Source: Odontesthes bonariensis (Eukaryota > Chordata > Actinopteri > Atheriniformes > Atherinopsidae). Taken from it: a DNA stretch of 64,000 nt. The notes beneath the pieces were generated by a model that saw nothing but the letters and a program-made list of their open reading frames with translations, did no database searches and was not told the origin of the DNA. The translations under genes and the position numbers were made by a program. Below, in pieces: positions 11,888 through 23,711 of the stretch; the first letter of the stretch is position 1, and each line of letters opens with the position of its first letter. The stretch spans positions 14,964,436 to 15,028,435 of the forward strand of contig NC_134506.1 of assembly GCF_027942865.1 (NCBI RefSeq). Reading direction: 5' to 3'.

Positions 11888-14800
11888 ATGGATCGGATCT
11901 TTGCTTGTGAACGTGCGATGACTCCTGTTGGTCTGGATGCGGTGGCAGCAGACCTGGTCTCCATGTCTCCAAATGCCACTGCAGGGCAATCATCTGGAAT
12001 CCCCACGGCAATGCGAACCCTCATAGTGCTTGTGTGTCTGCTGCTGGTTGCCTGGAATCAGAGAGACAAGAAAACTGTGCCAGGTTTGTTAAATGTTCAT
12101 ATGTCAGCTTTGAAAATGAGTTTGATACAAGTTGAAATGCTTTTATTGTCATTTACCAACAGGTCCTCCTTTTTGTCTGGGTTTGGGTCCACTTGTTTCA
12201 TATTTGAGATTTATCTGGACTGGTATTGGCACAGCGAGTAACTACTACAACAAGAAGTATGGAGACATTGTCAGAGTATGGATCAATGGAGAGGAGACCT
12301 TCATACTCAGCGGGTTTGTCAAATCTGTTTATACTAATGTTCGAGCAAAAAAAAACAAAAAAAAAACATGTAAAATAATCTGCATCCCTTTTTATTAGGG
12401 CATCCGCAGTGCATCATGTTCTCAGGAATGAAAAATATACTTCACGCTTTGGGAGCAAGCAGGGACTCAGCTGCATTGGCATGAATGAGAAAGGCATTAT
12501 ATTTAACAACAACGTAGCTCTGTGGAAAAAGATACGCACCTATTTCACTAAAGGTAACATCTTAAACCAGCGTTGCAGGTTGCTTATTGAAAATGTTTTG
12601 CCAACATAAATCACAAAAAGCTTTCTGCATCAGTCCTGACAGGTCCGAACTTAAAGCAGACGGTGGAAGTTTGCGTCGCTTCCACACAGGCTCACCTGGA
12701 CAACTTGGATACTCTGGCTCATGTGGATATCCTCAGTTTGTTGCGTTGCACGGTGGTTGACATCTCCAACAGGCTCTTCCTGGGTGTGCCTGTCAACGGT
12801 GAATATGACCACAAATTTCATGCAAGTTGTAAATGAAGATTTTACTAGTCTTGAATGACACCAGAGGGATCTATATGAGTTTTAGCAGTGGCCGGTCGAA
12901 AGTAAACTTACTTGACTGCTGTGTTGTGTTCTTAACTCAGAGAAAGAGCTGCTACTTAAGATTCAAAAGTATTTTGACACATGGCAGACTGTGCTGATCA
13001 AACCTGACATCTACTTCAAGTTTGGTTGGATTTATCAGAGGCACAAGACAGCAGCGTGAGTAATTCAAACATCTTGTTTTCACATCACACTTCTTCCGAC
13101 AGAAGACCACTTTTAGGGGTTTCTTATATACATATATATATATGTATATATATACACATATAAAATCAAGTAGTATGTGTTTGTTATCTTCCAGCCAGGA
13201 ACTGCAAGATGCCATAGAAAGCCTTGTAGAACAAAAAAGGAGAGAAATTGAACAGGCAGATAAGCTGGACAACATCAACTTCACAGCGGAGCTCATATTT
13301 GCACAAGTAAGTTGAAGAACCTAAAGTTTGCCCCTTTTTTATGAAATACATTAAGTTCACTATTACAGACAAGTTAATCAAAAATATCTTAATGCTAGTC
13401 AGACGGCATGTTCACACTTCTGTGTGTTTTCAGAACCACGGTGAGCTGTCTGCTGAGAACGTCCGGCAGTGTGTGTTGGAGATGGTGATCGCAGCACCGG
13501 ACACGCTGTCCATCAGCCTCTTCTTCATGCTGCTGCTCCTCAAACAAAATCCACATGTGGAGCTGCAGCTGCTACAGGAGATAGACACTGTTGTAGGTAA
13601 GCAGGATAAAAACACTGATCAAATACAGACGAGGTCAAGCTGTGTCTGCCTCTGCTTGATATCTTATATTTCAGAAGTCACAGGAAGTTCAGCTGATCTT
13701 CTTCACATTAATTGTGCATTTGGAGGTGCATTTGAACACATTATGTCACGTCAGGGTAGTTGCATGTGTAAAACAAAATTAATTTCATTTTTCCTGCAGA
13801 CCGTAGCCAGTTTAGGAAGTACTCCTCTAATACTGATGATACAAAGTATATGCAATCATTTCTTCATGTGAGCTGATGTTTTGTTTAAGCTTTGTTGTAA
13901 TTTTGGAAGTTGCTGGGTTTCTTTTCTTTTCTGAATTCTTCTGCTTTATACAGACAGGAGTTTCGATTATTTTGTCCACACTGCTTACAACTGTTAGCTC
14001 TTGACAGATACCGTAGGCACCTTTCGGTTCACATGCAAAACAATCAATCAAATAAAATAAAAAACTGAACATTATCATCTTCGTGGGTGTGGAACTTATT
14101 TCAGAATTTTATCAAACAAAACAGCTGAGTTAATCGGAGATTTATTTTGCGACAGGTGAGAGGCAGCTTAAGAATGGGGACCTTCAGAAATTGCAAGTGC
14201 TGGAGAGCTTCATAAATGAGTGCCTTCGCTTCCACCCAGTGGTGGACTTCACCATGCGTCGTGCCCTTTCTGATGACATCATAGATGGCTACAGGGTACC
14301 CAAGGGCACAAATATAATCCTGAACACCGGTCGCATGCACCGAACAGAGTTTTTCCAAAAAGCCAATGAATTTAGTCTGGAGAACTTCAGAAAAAATGTG
14401 AGTAGTGAGTATATTTCCAGCCAAGTTGAAGCAACTTAGGGAGTTAGAAGAATTAGTATGAAGTCAGAAGCCTTTTTTCTAATTCCGTTGTTTATTGTGA
14501 GTAATGTGAACACACAATGCTCTGCTAACGTTAAAAAGCAAACATTTTTGCATTCCTTGCTTTCTTCAATGGTGGGTAGTGGGCGTGAAAAAGGTGATGT
14601 AACTATCCTCCGTGTATCATCTGCACCAATCAGGACTTAGCAACAGTTGAGTCTGATTACAGATGCTCCTCTAAGTTATATAAGATTAGATGAATGTATA
14701 GATAAATACTTGTTGTGAATCCATGTATTTCAGGGTCTTTAACTACCTCTGTTATCTCCTCCACATGCTTCCGCCCTCTTCTAGGCTCCTCGTCGTTACT

Positions 14801-15042
14801 TCCAGCCCTTTGGTTCAGGCCCTCGGGCCTGCGTTGGCAAACACATAGCCATGGTGATGATGAAGTCTATCTTGGTGACGCTGCTCTCCCAGTACTCTGT
14901 TTGCCTCCACCAGGGCTTGACCCTAGACTGCCTCCCACAGACCAATAACCTTTCCCAGCAGCCAGTAGAGCATCATCAGGAAGCTGAACATCTCAGCATG
15001 TCATTCTTACCCAGACAGAGAGGAAGCTGGCAAACACTCTGA
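11888..15042 (+). CDS. cyp19a1a: Cytochrome P450 aromatase, gonadal type, complete
   Basis: Aromatase converts androgens to oestrogens in the endoplasmic reticulum with P450 reductase, and is a key ovarian differentiation enzyme in fish. Nine exons join in frame: 11888-12083, 12163-12313, 12399-12553, 12634-12798, 12941-13055, 13195-13306, 13434-13596, 14156-14397 and 14785-15042, giving 518 residues, the usual length. A membrane anchor spans residues 43-56 ([14 protein letters not shown]). The I-helix oxygen-activation motif AAPDT is at 318-322, the K-helix ExxR is ECLR at 374-377, and the heme loop [10 protein letters not shown] is at 442-451 with Cys449 as the iron ligand. The N-terminus and the gldn/dmxl2 neighbours favour the gonadal a-form over brain cyp19a1b. 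The codon across the exon 2/3 junction is GGG (Gly116), where I recall Arg in other fish. All catalytic motifs are intact and no frameshift is seen. Confidence 0.97.
13124..13162. repeat. TA-rich dinucleotide tract in cyp19a1a intron 5
   Basis: Imperfect (TA)n/(CATA)n tract between exons 5 and 6 of aromatase, likely length-variable. Confidence 0.8.
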
Positions 15043-15168
15043 AAGTCTTACCTTTGGTACCTTTAGTATATTTACTTTGAAACAGAAATATATATATGTT
15101 TGCTCCCTATTATTTCATTTATATGATCTTGCAATTGTACAAAGCTGAGCTGTTGTATTTTGGTGCAC

Positions 15169-15316
15169 ATTAAACCTGTTTTTCTAATGACTTGTAATGC
15201 ATTATTTCAAATCTAAGTTTCTACATGACATTATAGGAGTGAAAGTAAGTCATCATGTCAAATTTGTGTGTTGATGTCTTTCTTTTTGGTGTACATATTA
15301 GACATCACTCATTAAA
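15169..15316 (+). terminator. cyp19a1a: Poly(A) signals of cyp19a1a
   Basis: ATTAAA occurs at 15169-15174 and again at 15311-15316, 127 and 269 bases past the stop. No AATAAA occurs between the stop and these, so one of the variant hexamers is the likely signal. Confidence 0.5.
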
Positions 15317-17028
15317 GTCTTGTTAACAGACCATTTACAAATAATTGTCTATTGGTAGTGAGCCTAGTCAGCTTAAGCTGTTGACATGTAACAAAAGTGT
15401 GGATAGATGTCAAATACAATTCAAATAAGAGGATGCAAATTCACAAAGGAACAATCGTAAAATAATATTAAAATCAGCATAACAGGAGGCCACAGATGAC
15501 ATGTAAGCAAAAACAAATAAAAGAAAGGTTCATTCAGCGATCAGTTCTGCATAAGCTTTAACTTTCAGAAGTCACAGACGACAGAGAAGGGGAAATTGTG
15601 TTGTAAAATGTTTGTAATTTCATATATTGAACAGAAGAGGGCACTATAGCACCTAAGAAAGAGGGTGTGGTCTTGCTCTTTAGCACAGCCTAACGAAAGT
15701 CACAAATCTAGTCATCATGCTCTGTTGCACTTCCTCTGGGAAAATCTGGCAAAACGTTGGACACACAGATACATCAGTTTGTATTGTTTCCACTCTCTAA
15801 ACACCAAGTTCGCTTCAGGGAAAATGCAGAACATCAGAGCAGCTCTATTCACAAACATGCTTTATTGATTATGTGTTTGAAAATAAAAAAAAAAACAGAG
15901 AGGGAGTCTTTGAGAAAGAAAATTAAGATAAATTAAGCTTTTCAAGTAAGTCAGAGTTTCCGCTGCATAGTACAGTTCCTCCAGAGATGTCAGCTGTCTG
16001 TCAGAGATGCAAGACAGCGAAATGTCTAAATTAAAAGAAGCTCAGTCTCAATTCTGCTGACACCAAAACACCTGGGACCTGCTTGCTCTGATTAAACTGA
16101 GATTGGGCAAGAAAATACACACACAAGTGCTTCGTAGACAAATCAGTATCTGCAAGAAACAGCTTCACTGCCTCCATAATAAGTTTACACACCGTGTGTT
16201 ACTTCTCTGTAAAAAGTTGTCTGTGCACATGTCCATATAAATGGCTTTGCAAATGTGTGTGAGTGTTTTGTTCATTTCTTGAGTGCTTGTAAATGTCTCA
16301 CAGGCTGTTCTCTGTAAGTGTTTGGCAGATAATAAATCATTACATTCTCATTAACCTCAGTAACCTCCCTGGATCTTGGATGAAAACAACTTCACATGTA
16401 CAACAATAGCTCTGAAGGCACTTTGTTGAATTTGCCAGAAAAACACTCATTGGCACTATCATCTCCACCACATCTGTGAAGTAGAATTAAGCTATTAGAA
16501 ATAAAGGAATACTGAGAATTACAGAGGAGGCTGCTCCAGAGAAGCAGAGCAAATTCCTGCTACTCTATTCTTGGGAGGCAAGATGAGCATTAAAAGAAGT
16601 AATTAGTAGAAATGAACAACTAAAAAGGGGACAGTCTGTTAAAAGTACACAGGGTTATTGATCATTCCTATTAATGGAGTCACCAGCCGCTGCTGGAGAA
16701 AGCTGAGTATCCTGCGGTGATGCTCAGTTTCTGAAATTCACGTCATGTCAAGCTGCTTTTTCAGAACTCAAAAACCCTAAAGGCCTAACTTCATTTGTAA
16801 GAAAATTAAAGTAAATGGAATCATTCTGTATGTATACAGACAAGCAGGGTCCTGCGAGGTGACGATTTAACATGTAAATTAATTGCAGATCTGTATTAGT
16901 TGAGGTGCCACTTCGCAACAACATCTGACAAACATGTTAACGCTTACTGTCGGGTACAGGACTAGCTTCAGGGTGAAAAGATGCTGTAATTATCACTTCC
17001 TCACTTAATACTGTTGCTTTCAGTCATC

Positions 17029-17065
<37 letters not shown>
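17029..17065. repeat. (ATCT)n tetranucleotide microsatellite
   Basis: About nine uninterrupted tetranucleotide units. Confidence 0.95.
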
Positions 17066-17066
<1 letters not shown>

Positions 17067-17984
17067 TTATTGTTTGCATACTGTCTTGCCTGCACCAAGC
17101 TGGAGTTATTTTGGTAAACTAACTGTTTATCTAACTTGCCTAACCGTTCAATGATCAACCAACAGTCTGAAACTGATATCCACAACAACTGATACACTGA
17201 CTGACAAGTTTCTGAAGCATCTTCACAGTGAGTGATACCAACAAATAGAAGATAATAGAGAAAGCATGGCTCCAAAGAGAGGGATGACAGGCATCTGCTA
17301 AATACATCAGTGATAACGTTCATTTCCCATCTACGGCTGGGGGTTGCAGTGTGCTTGCGTATGTGTGTATGTGTGTGAGTGGGCAGACATTACTCATATT
17401 GTGGGGATCTTGATCTGTTTACATAGTCACACTTCAGGGACTCGACTTCCTCGAGGATACAAAAAGCATCCTTTAAAGGTGAAAACATGTTTTAAAGGTT
17501 AGGTTTAGATTTAAGCGAAGAAAAAAAAAAGAGGTTTAAATTGACGTTGGGGACGGGGTTCGGGTAGTGATTACTCACACAGCACAATGAAGAAAGTGAA
17601 AAAAAAAAGTTAGAATTCGAGTAAGAATCAGTTAAATGAGTCAAGTCAGTGTCAGTGACCTCTGAACTCATCAGTCCACAACTCTGATGAGTGTGAATAT
17701 ATGCAAGTGTATGTGCGTACTTGTTCTTCATCACCCCTTTCTGACCTTTTACAGAAAAAACATGGACATGTCCTCATGGGGGACCAAATCCCAGTTCTAA
17801 TGGGGAAAAGTATCATTTCTGGGGTCGTAGGTAAGGGCTGGAAGTAACATAAGAATAGGGTTCAAGCTAAAGTCATGATTAAACATGAATTGTTAATGGT
17901 TTAAGTCATGCTTGAAGTTTGGGTTAGTATGTCTAGAATGGATGGACGCCAAAGTGGTGTGCTAATCCAGATTGCTGCACAAGC

Positions 17985-17985
17985 T

Positions 17986-18031
<46 letters not shown>

Positions 18032-18037
18032 TGTGAG
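17985..18037. repeat. (GT)n microsatellite
   Basis: Nearly perfect GT dinucleotide run with single interruptions at both edges. Confidence 0.95.
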
Positions 18038-18535
18038 CCAGTTTGGGATATACTTGTAAGACGGAATTGAAAAATACTTGTGGTTTCAAACTGTCCCAGT
18101 CGTGCCTGTTTTAGGCAGAATCATTGCTCATGTGCCATCCCATCATCCCAGTGAGTTTAAGGTGAGTTTTTTCACTTTTAGTAGGAGTTCATCTAAAGCC
18201 ACCAAAGATATCTATGCTGAAAATCTACAACACAAAACTGAGTCTCACTTCGACTTGCTATAACAGTTTATTGTATCATGCCGGCTTGATACTATATTCA
18301 CAAATATTCAGTCTCCTTTTTTTAGGAGGTCCAGGCTTCTTTATTTGTGGTTTTTGTAAGTCGCGTGCTGTATTTTTTCCATCTCCATCCATTCATTCAA
18401 TTTGACTTCTGCGTGACAGATTTATTGAGGCAGGATGCCAGACAGCTTTTAAAATAACTGTAACGTAAGAGCCTGGAAGCAAAACGTTGACACCGTTCTG
18501 ATTGACAACCTGATTGATTAAATACTGTTTACCAC

Positions 18536-18589
18536 CTACACACACACATGCACGCACACCCCCACGCACGCACACACACAGATACACAA
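18536..18589. repeat. CA-rich imperfect microsatellite
   Basis: Interrupted (CA)n with GCACGC and CCCCC interruptions. Confidence 0.85.
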
Positions 18590-20866
18590 ATACTCTCACA
18601 CCTTAGAAACACAAAAACACACTTTATGTCGAGCTAAAATTCTCAAATGCCAGTGGCCACACTGTCTCTCTCTTTAAGTCCCCTGCTGGATTAATGCATC
18701 ATTAAAAGAGAGCATTGGTTGTCATGGAAACATCTATCAGAAAGGGAAAATTGGCAATGTACTCATCTATCAACATTGCAGGGACACTGTCAACATGAAT
18801 CATAACTTCTATGGTTAACAATGACACTGTTTTTTGTGATGTTGGGAGACATTTGCCTGTTTTTTGCATGCTTTATCACCTCACTGATCAGCGTGTGCAC
18901 CTATTCACAGCACATGTCAGATCTTTTAATAGAAATGAGACAAAATTTGTCACCCAGTGCCCGTATAGAGAATCTCTCTCATGAGGCTGGTCTGTCTGGA
19001 AGGCTCTGTGAGTGCACTGGATCAAAGGCAAACTTTCTCTTTATGGCCTTTTCATGAAGCTTACTTTGGGAAGTCAGCTCATTTGTTTCCCACTGAATAT
19101 CAGAGAGGAGCGGCGGCACTCATTTCAAGAAGCATTTCTGCTTGTTCCTATTGTTATTATTTCAGTCCCCTTATCTGCTTGCTTTCAAAACAACACCAGC
19201 CTGGAGGTTTCAGGGTTTTGAGGGTGGAAGTTTTGTACAGCAGCTTATATACACATCAGCGCTCAAACCTCATTTCGGTCGGGCTTCGAAAGCTAGGAAC
19301 TTTGTTATGGTAATAGTTGTGTTTCTAGTTATTATATGCACAGACAAACTCACATGACACTGCACAGAACAACTTATTATAGATATCATAGATATCTACT
19401 TTGTACATATTTAGAAATCTGTCAAAAGAAAAAAATTCAGTTTTGCAAGACTTTGAGTTCAGACATACCCTGCTTGGATCAGACTCTTTGGATAGATATA
19501 CTAAATGAAGCTCCGGTTTCCTCTCAAAACCAATGCTTGTAGGAGGCGTTGCCCTTTTGAATGTTTAAATGTTCCAGCCTTTTGACCTTTCCTACCGGTG
19601 TCCAGTGCAACCTGAGCTGTATGAACTCATTTAAAAGACAGCAAAAAGTTTCCTGAAATAAATAAATTCAGCATCAGAAATTCTAAATCTCCTGTAATAA
19701 ATAAACATGACATTAAAACATGAAAGTACGCTTGAATTAACTAAATGTAGAATATTGACACAACCTCTAAAAATAGATTTAAAAAAAAGAATAGCCTTGA
19801 AAATATTTTAAGATAAACTTGTGTTCATATCAGTTCTATATGTCAATCTTCATTTTTGTAATATATTGTTTTAGTGATTTCTTTCACCAGCATGTTCGTT
19901 TGTTTCACTGACTGACTGCTAACAGTGACTTGAACCTATCAAAAGCCCTCACCCTGACCCCCACATTTGTAAGTGCATATTTACTGCTGCCGATGGTTTC
20001 AATGTTAAGCCAAAAGCTCATAGTAAAAAAAAACTGACTCAGGAACAATGTTCAGTTTCATGTTTTTTGGTTCTTGTAACAAGCTGACGCACTCTATCAA
20101 ACAAACAAAGGTACTGTAGACCAACATGCTATTCTGTCTCAGGGAAATCGCACTGTGTGCTTCTATTTATGCCCACACAGCCCACACACTCACTCTAAAT
20201 TTCTCATCATGTCAAAGGGAAACACAGCTTTTTTGGCAGGATCAAGGAAGCTCAGCTTGTTGTTATTACTGGCGTGTACATTTTCTTTTCTGCCTCTGCA
20301 ACATGGCAGAAGAAAGTCACCATGGCACTATGGCTTGCAACAAATGCACACACAAGCCTTGGGCACTGAGAAAGAAGGCTTAGGCCATCTGGTGCCCAGT
20401 GCTCATGCTGAGCAACAGTGACCTCCACACCTGGGATGATAGTAACGCCTGCAACTGTTGTCGGACCACCGACTGCACACCCACCTGCCCCCAAACACCA
20501 CACAGCCTAATCTTTGTCAAACTCAAGCTGACTAAAATATAAACTTTTATACAGTTTAAGGTCAGCAGTCTATGTTTATCTGACTTATTTCAAACAATAT
20601 TTTTCGGATTGCCTGTGTCTGTTTCCTGTTGTCGAACGTGGAAAAGAGAAAAAAAGCGAGAGCTCCACTTAAAGTTACAATTTGTGCTCGAAACGCTTCA
20701 AGTGAGACAGTCTGTGTATCCCCCTCCACCATGTCTGAATAAATGTTGAATGCATAAAGTCATGAGCCAAACAGAAGAAGCTATTGTTTACTTTGGACAC
20801 CAACACTTGTCAGTCTTGAAACTGCAATGCAGCTGTTCCTCAGATGCTTACTGATATTGCTAAATA

Positions 20867-21425
20867 TTCAATTCAATTCAATTCAAAAATACTTTATTTA
20901 TCCCAGAGGGAAATTAAATGAAGGAGTTATTGTAGATGCTGATGGCTGTGGGCAGGAAAGATTTCCTGTAGCGGTCCGTTTTGCATCCAAACTGAAGAAG
21001 CCTTTGACTGAAGAGACTCTGTTTTCCGATAACAGTCTCATGGAGAGGATGTTCAGGGTTGTCCATAATTCTCTTGATTTTATGCAAAATCCTTCTTTGC
21101 ATTATTGTCTCCAGAGGTTCCACAGTCGTCCCCAGAACAGAACCAGCCTTCTTTATCAGGTTGTTGAGTCTTTTTAGGTCCCTGGTTCTGATGCTGCTGC
21201 CCCAACAGATGACGCAAGAGGAAATGACGCTCTCAACAACAGACTTGTAGAAGATCTGCAACATCTTGTTGCAAACCTTGAAGGACCTTAGCTTCCTCAA
21301 GAAGTACAGTCTGCTCTGTCCTTTCTTGTAGATGGCTTCACTGTTGTGTCTCCAGTCCAGTCTGTTGTCCACATGAACACCAAGGTATTTATATTCCTCA
21401 ACCACCTCCACTTCTTCTCCTATAT
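20867..21425 (-). mobile_element. 5'-truncated LINE, C-terminal reverse-transcriptase part and 3' tail
   Basis: A minus-strand frame of 165 codons (21411-20914) contains EYKYLGVHVDNRLDW, KKGQSRLYFLRKLRSF and FYKSVVESVISSCVICWGSS, the conserved C-terminal part of fish non-LTR polymerases of the jockey superfamily (EYKYLG box). The 3' end carries a short UTR reading TCTGGGATAAATAAAG and a (TTGAA)n tail at 20867-20885. The catalytic FADD box and everything upstream are missing, so this is a dead 5'-truncated copy. The frame is still open, suggesting a moderately recent insertion. Confidence 0.85.
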
Positions 21426-23450
21426 GAGATCAACTGTGCAGCAATTCAAAAGTAAACTGACATCACATTATCATTAGTTGTTGAGGCAAATGGATGCTTG
21501 GTGAAGATTTATCCCAACAGCTAGAGTCTTTCCCTCCTGGCACTGGGAGAGCCAGGCTGGACATGGGTTTACAGCAGATTATTTTCTTTTAGAACAGCTT
21601 CCTGCTGAACTGCAACAGTGAAGCAGCAACCAAAAAAAAAAACCTAAATAAAATGCTGAAAGATGCTTAAACACTCTAAAAAGCTGATAAATATGAAAAT
21701 AAAAACAATCCTGACAGAATATTTGATGTTATCGCAACACCTAAACTCATTGAGGTATAACAAAATACTTCAATTTATTCATTGCTATAACAATATTCTG
21801 CTAACTTGTTATATTATGTTAAGTCAGTGTTCTAACATAAAGCAGCCCAGTCAAGAAAATATGTAAAAAGATAAGTTTCTCCACATGTCCAAAAATAAAG
21901 TTCCAGAAATTGTGAGATGTTAACGCTTTTCATCGGGTGCTGTTTTTCCCGTGGAAGCATTTAGACATAATGTGAACCTGTATTTATCTCATTATACTCA
22001 TTCCTAACCAACTGACAGTAAAGTCAAAAAGGAAAAAAATTGTGTGGCAATATTAGGTCAGATGAGGCTTGAGTTGCATTATTTTGAGTACCAGTCCATG
22101 GTTTGACACCACCAAACTCCACCTTCTACTGCCTTATAAATCTCTTCAAACATGTAACAATTGTGCAATATCACATTTGTGACAGTTTCCCCTACAGTCC
22201 AAGACATGAGCATGTTACAAATTGAAAAAGAGCATGTTGGCGTTTAACACTTTTGAAGCTTCTGAAATATCGTAATTTGACCATTTTTGATTATGAGCGG
22301 CAATTTCACAAAACTTTATGCTTTATTCTGAGACAGAAACATTCTGCTGGTATTTCTCACTGATCAGCTGGAAGTTCATGGAAGGCTGTACTGGTATAAC
22401 CATAAGTAGATCTGTCCCTGTGAGGCCTTCCAGCATATACATATAGGTATCATAACGTCACCTACCATGTTCATTAACACTAGAAACTCCAAAATAATCT
22501 CACAGCTGGTCTTGAAATTGGAATTTAATGATTTGTGTTTTGGTAATCAATTTTTGGGTAGGTTTAGATGTAAAACAGTAACTGTTGAAGGTTAAAAAAC
22601 TAATAGTTTGTCTAGAAATAAATACTTTCACAGCTGCAACCCCATTTAACAATTTCTTTTTCCTAGCCATCCCAATGGCAAGTCCTCAGCCATCTGAAAA
22701 GGACACAAAAGGGATGCAGGTACCCTTATTCAAGCTCTTATGATTACCTAAAGATAAATGTGTGACATGAATGCTTCATTTTTTCTTTTTCTTTTTTTCC
22801 ATCCTGAAAAAAATACTGTTTCTCAAGCAACGATGAAATATCACATGCCAGAGCATCCTTGACAAACAATCAAACAAAACAACAAGCAACATTAAATAAA
22901 TGAATAACTGGGATAAGAAAATCTACACATATACTTTGCTTCAGTAATCAAGTAATTAGGGCTGGGGTGCACACACAAACTAATATTTGAATTATCAATA
23001 GTAATCTAAACACAAAGTGATTCAAGACCTCTCTGAACCATTTAATGATTACCTGACATCATGTGACCACCACAGATTGTGCATGCCTTTTATATCAGCC
23101 AATAACAAGAGGTCATGGGATTTTAACTGCTGGAAATGAATTTCAAGTTACCATGAAGGCGTCTCTCCCATTCCTCTGCTAAAACACAGGCAGTACTTTT
23201 ACCCAGACACTGAGAGGGAGGGAGAGAGGAAGAGACAGCGCTCACAGCATACAGAAAGAGGTAGAGAAAGAGTTTGAGTGGAGGGAGCAAGGAGCGGCTG
23301 AATGTGACAGCACCGAATGAGGGGAGGAGGAGGAGGAGGGACATGGTGGCAGGGAAAAGGGAGGGAGAAAGTGAGAGGGGGGCGGACCGGGAGGGAGTGA
23401 GGGGAGGGAGCATCAGACACGGGAAAGTAGATGAGAGGGAGAAGTAAAGA
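21426..23450. other. tnfaip8l3 upstream region
   Basis: No gene is seen. The last 250 bases (about 23210-23460) are strongly purine-rich on the plus strand (GAGGGAGG-type runs), giving spurious Ser/Pro/Leu-rich frames on the minus strand. This tract is close to the probable transcription start of tnfaip8l3. Confidence 0.5.
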
Positions 23451-23711
23451 GGGAAACTGAGGGAGTCAAGAACGCAAAAAACAGGAGGATAGCTCAGCAA
23501 TTCAGACCAGTAGCATTCCTCTCACAACTGCAGAGTTCCTGCTTGGGAGGGGAGGTTCAGCACACAAGGAGCAAACAAAAAAAAAACACACAAGAAGTTC
23601 ATTTTTATTTCATTGGGTTGAGAAATCTCAAGATTCCCTGAAGAGGAAAGGGAACAAGAAAAGAACGGAATAAGAGAGCTTCTACAGCCTCCAAGCATTC
23701 TGAAGGGGAAG

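Larger units (their letters stand above)
15320..20866. other. Intergenic DNA between cyp19a1a and tnfaip8l3
   Basis: No gene is seen. The region is AT-rich with (ATCT)n, (GT)n and CA-rich microsatellites and stretches resembling old teleost repeats, especially around 17395-17840, where phrases such as GGTTAGGTTTAGATTTAAG recur. Frames of 60-110 codons show no recognisable domain. Confidence 0.5.

Noticed and set aside
23123..23500. Minus-strand 125-codon Ser/Leu/Pro-rich frame
   Set aside because: Complement of the purine-rich tract upstream of tnfaip8l3; low complexity and no domain.
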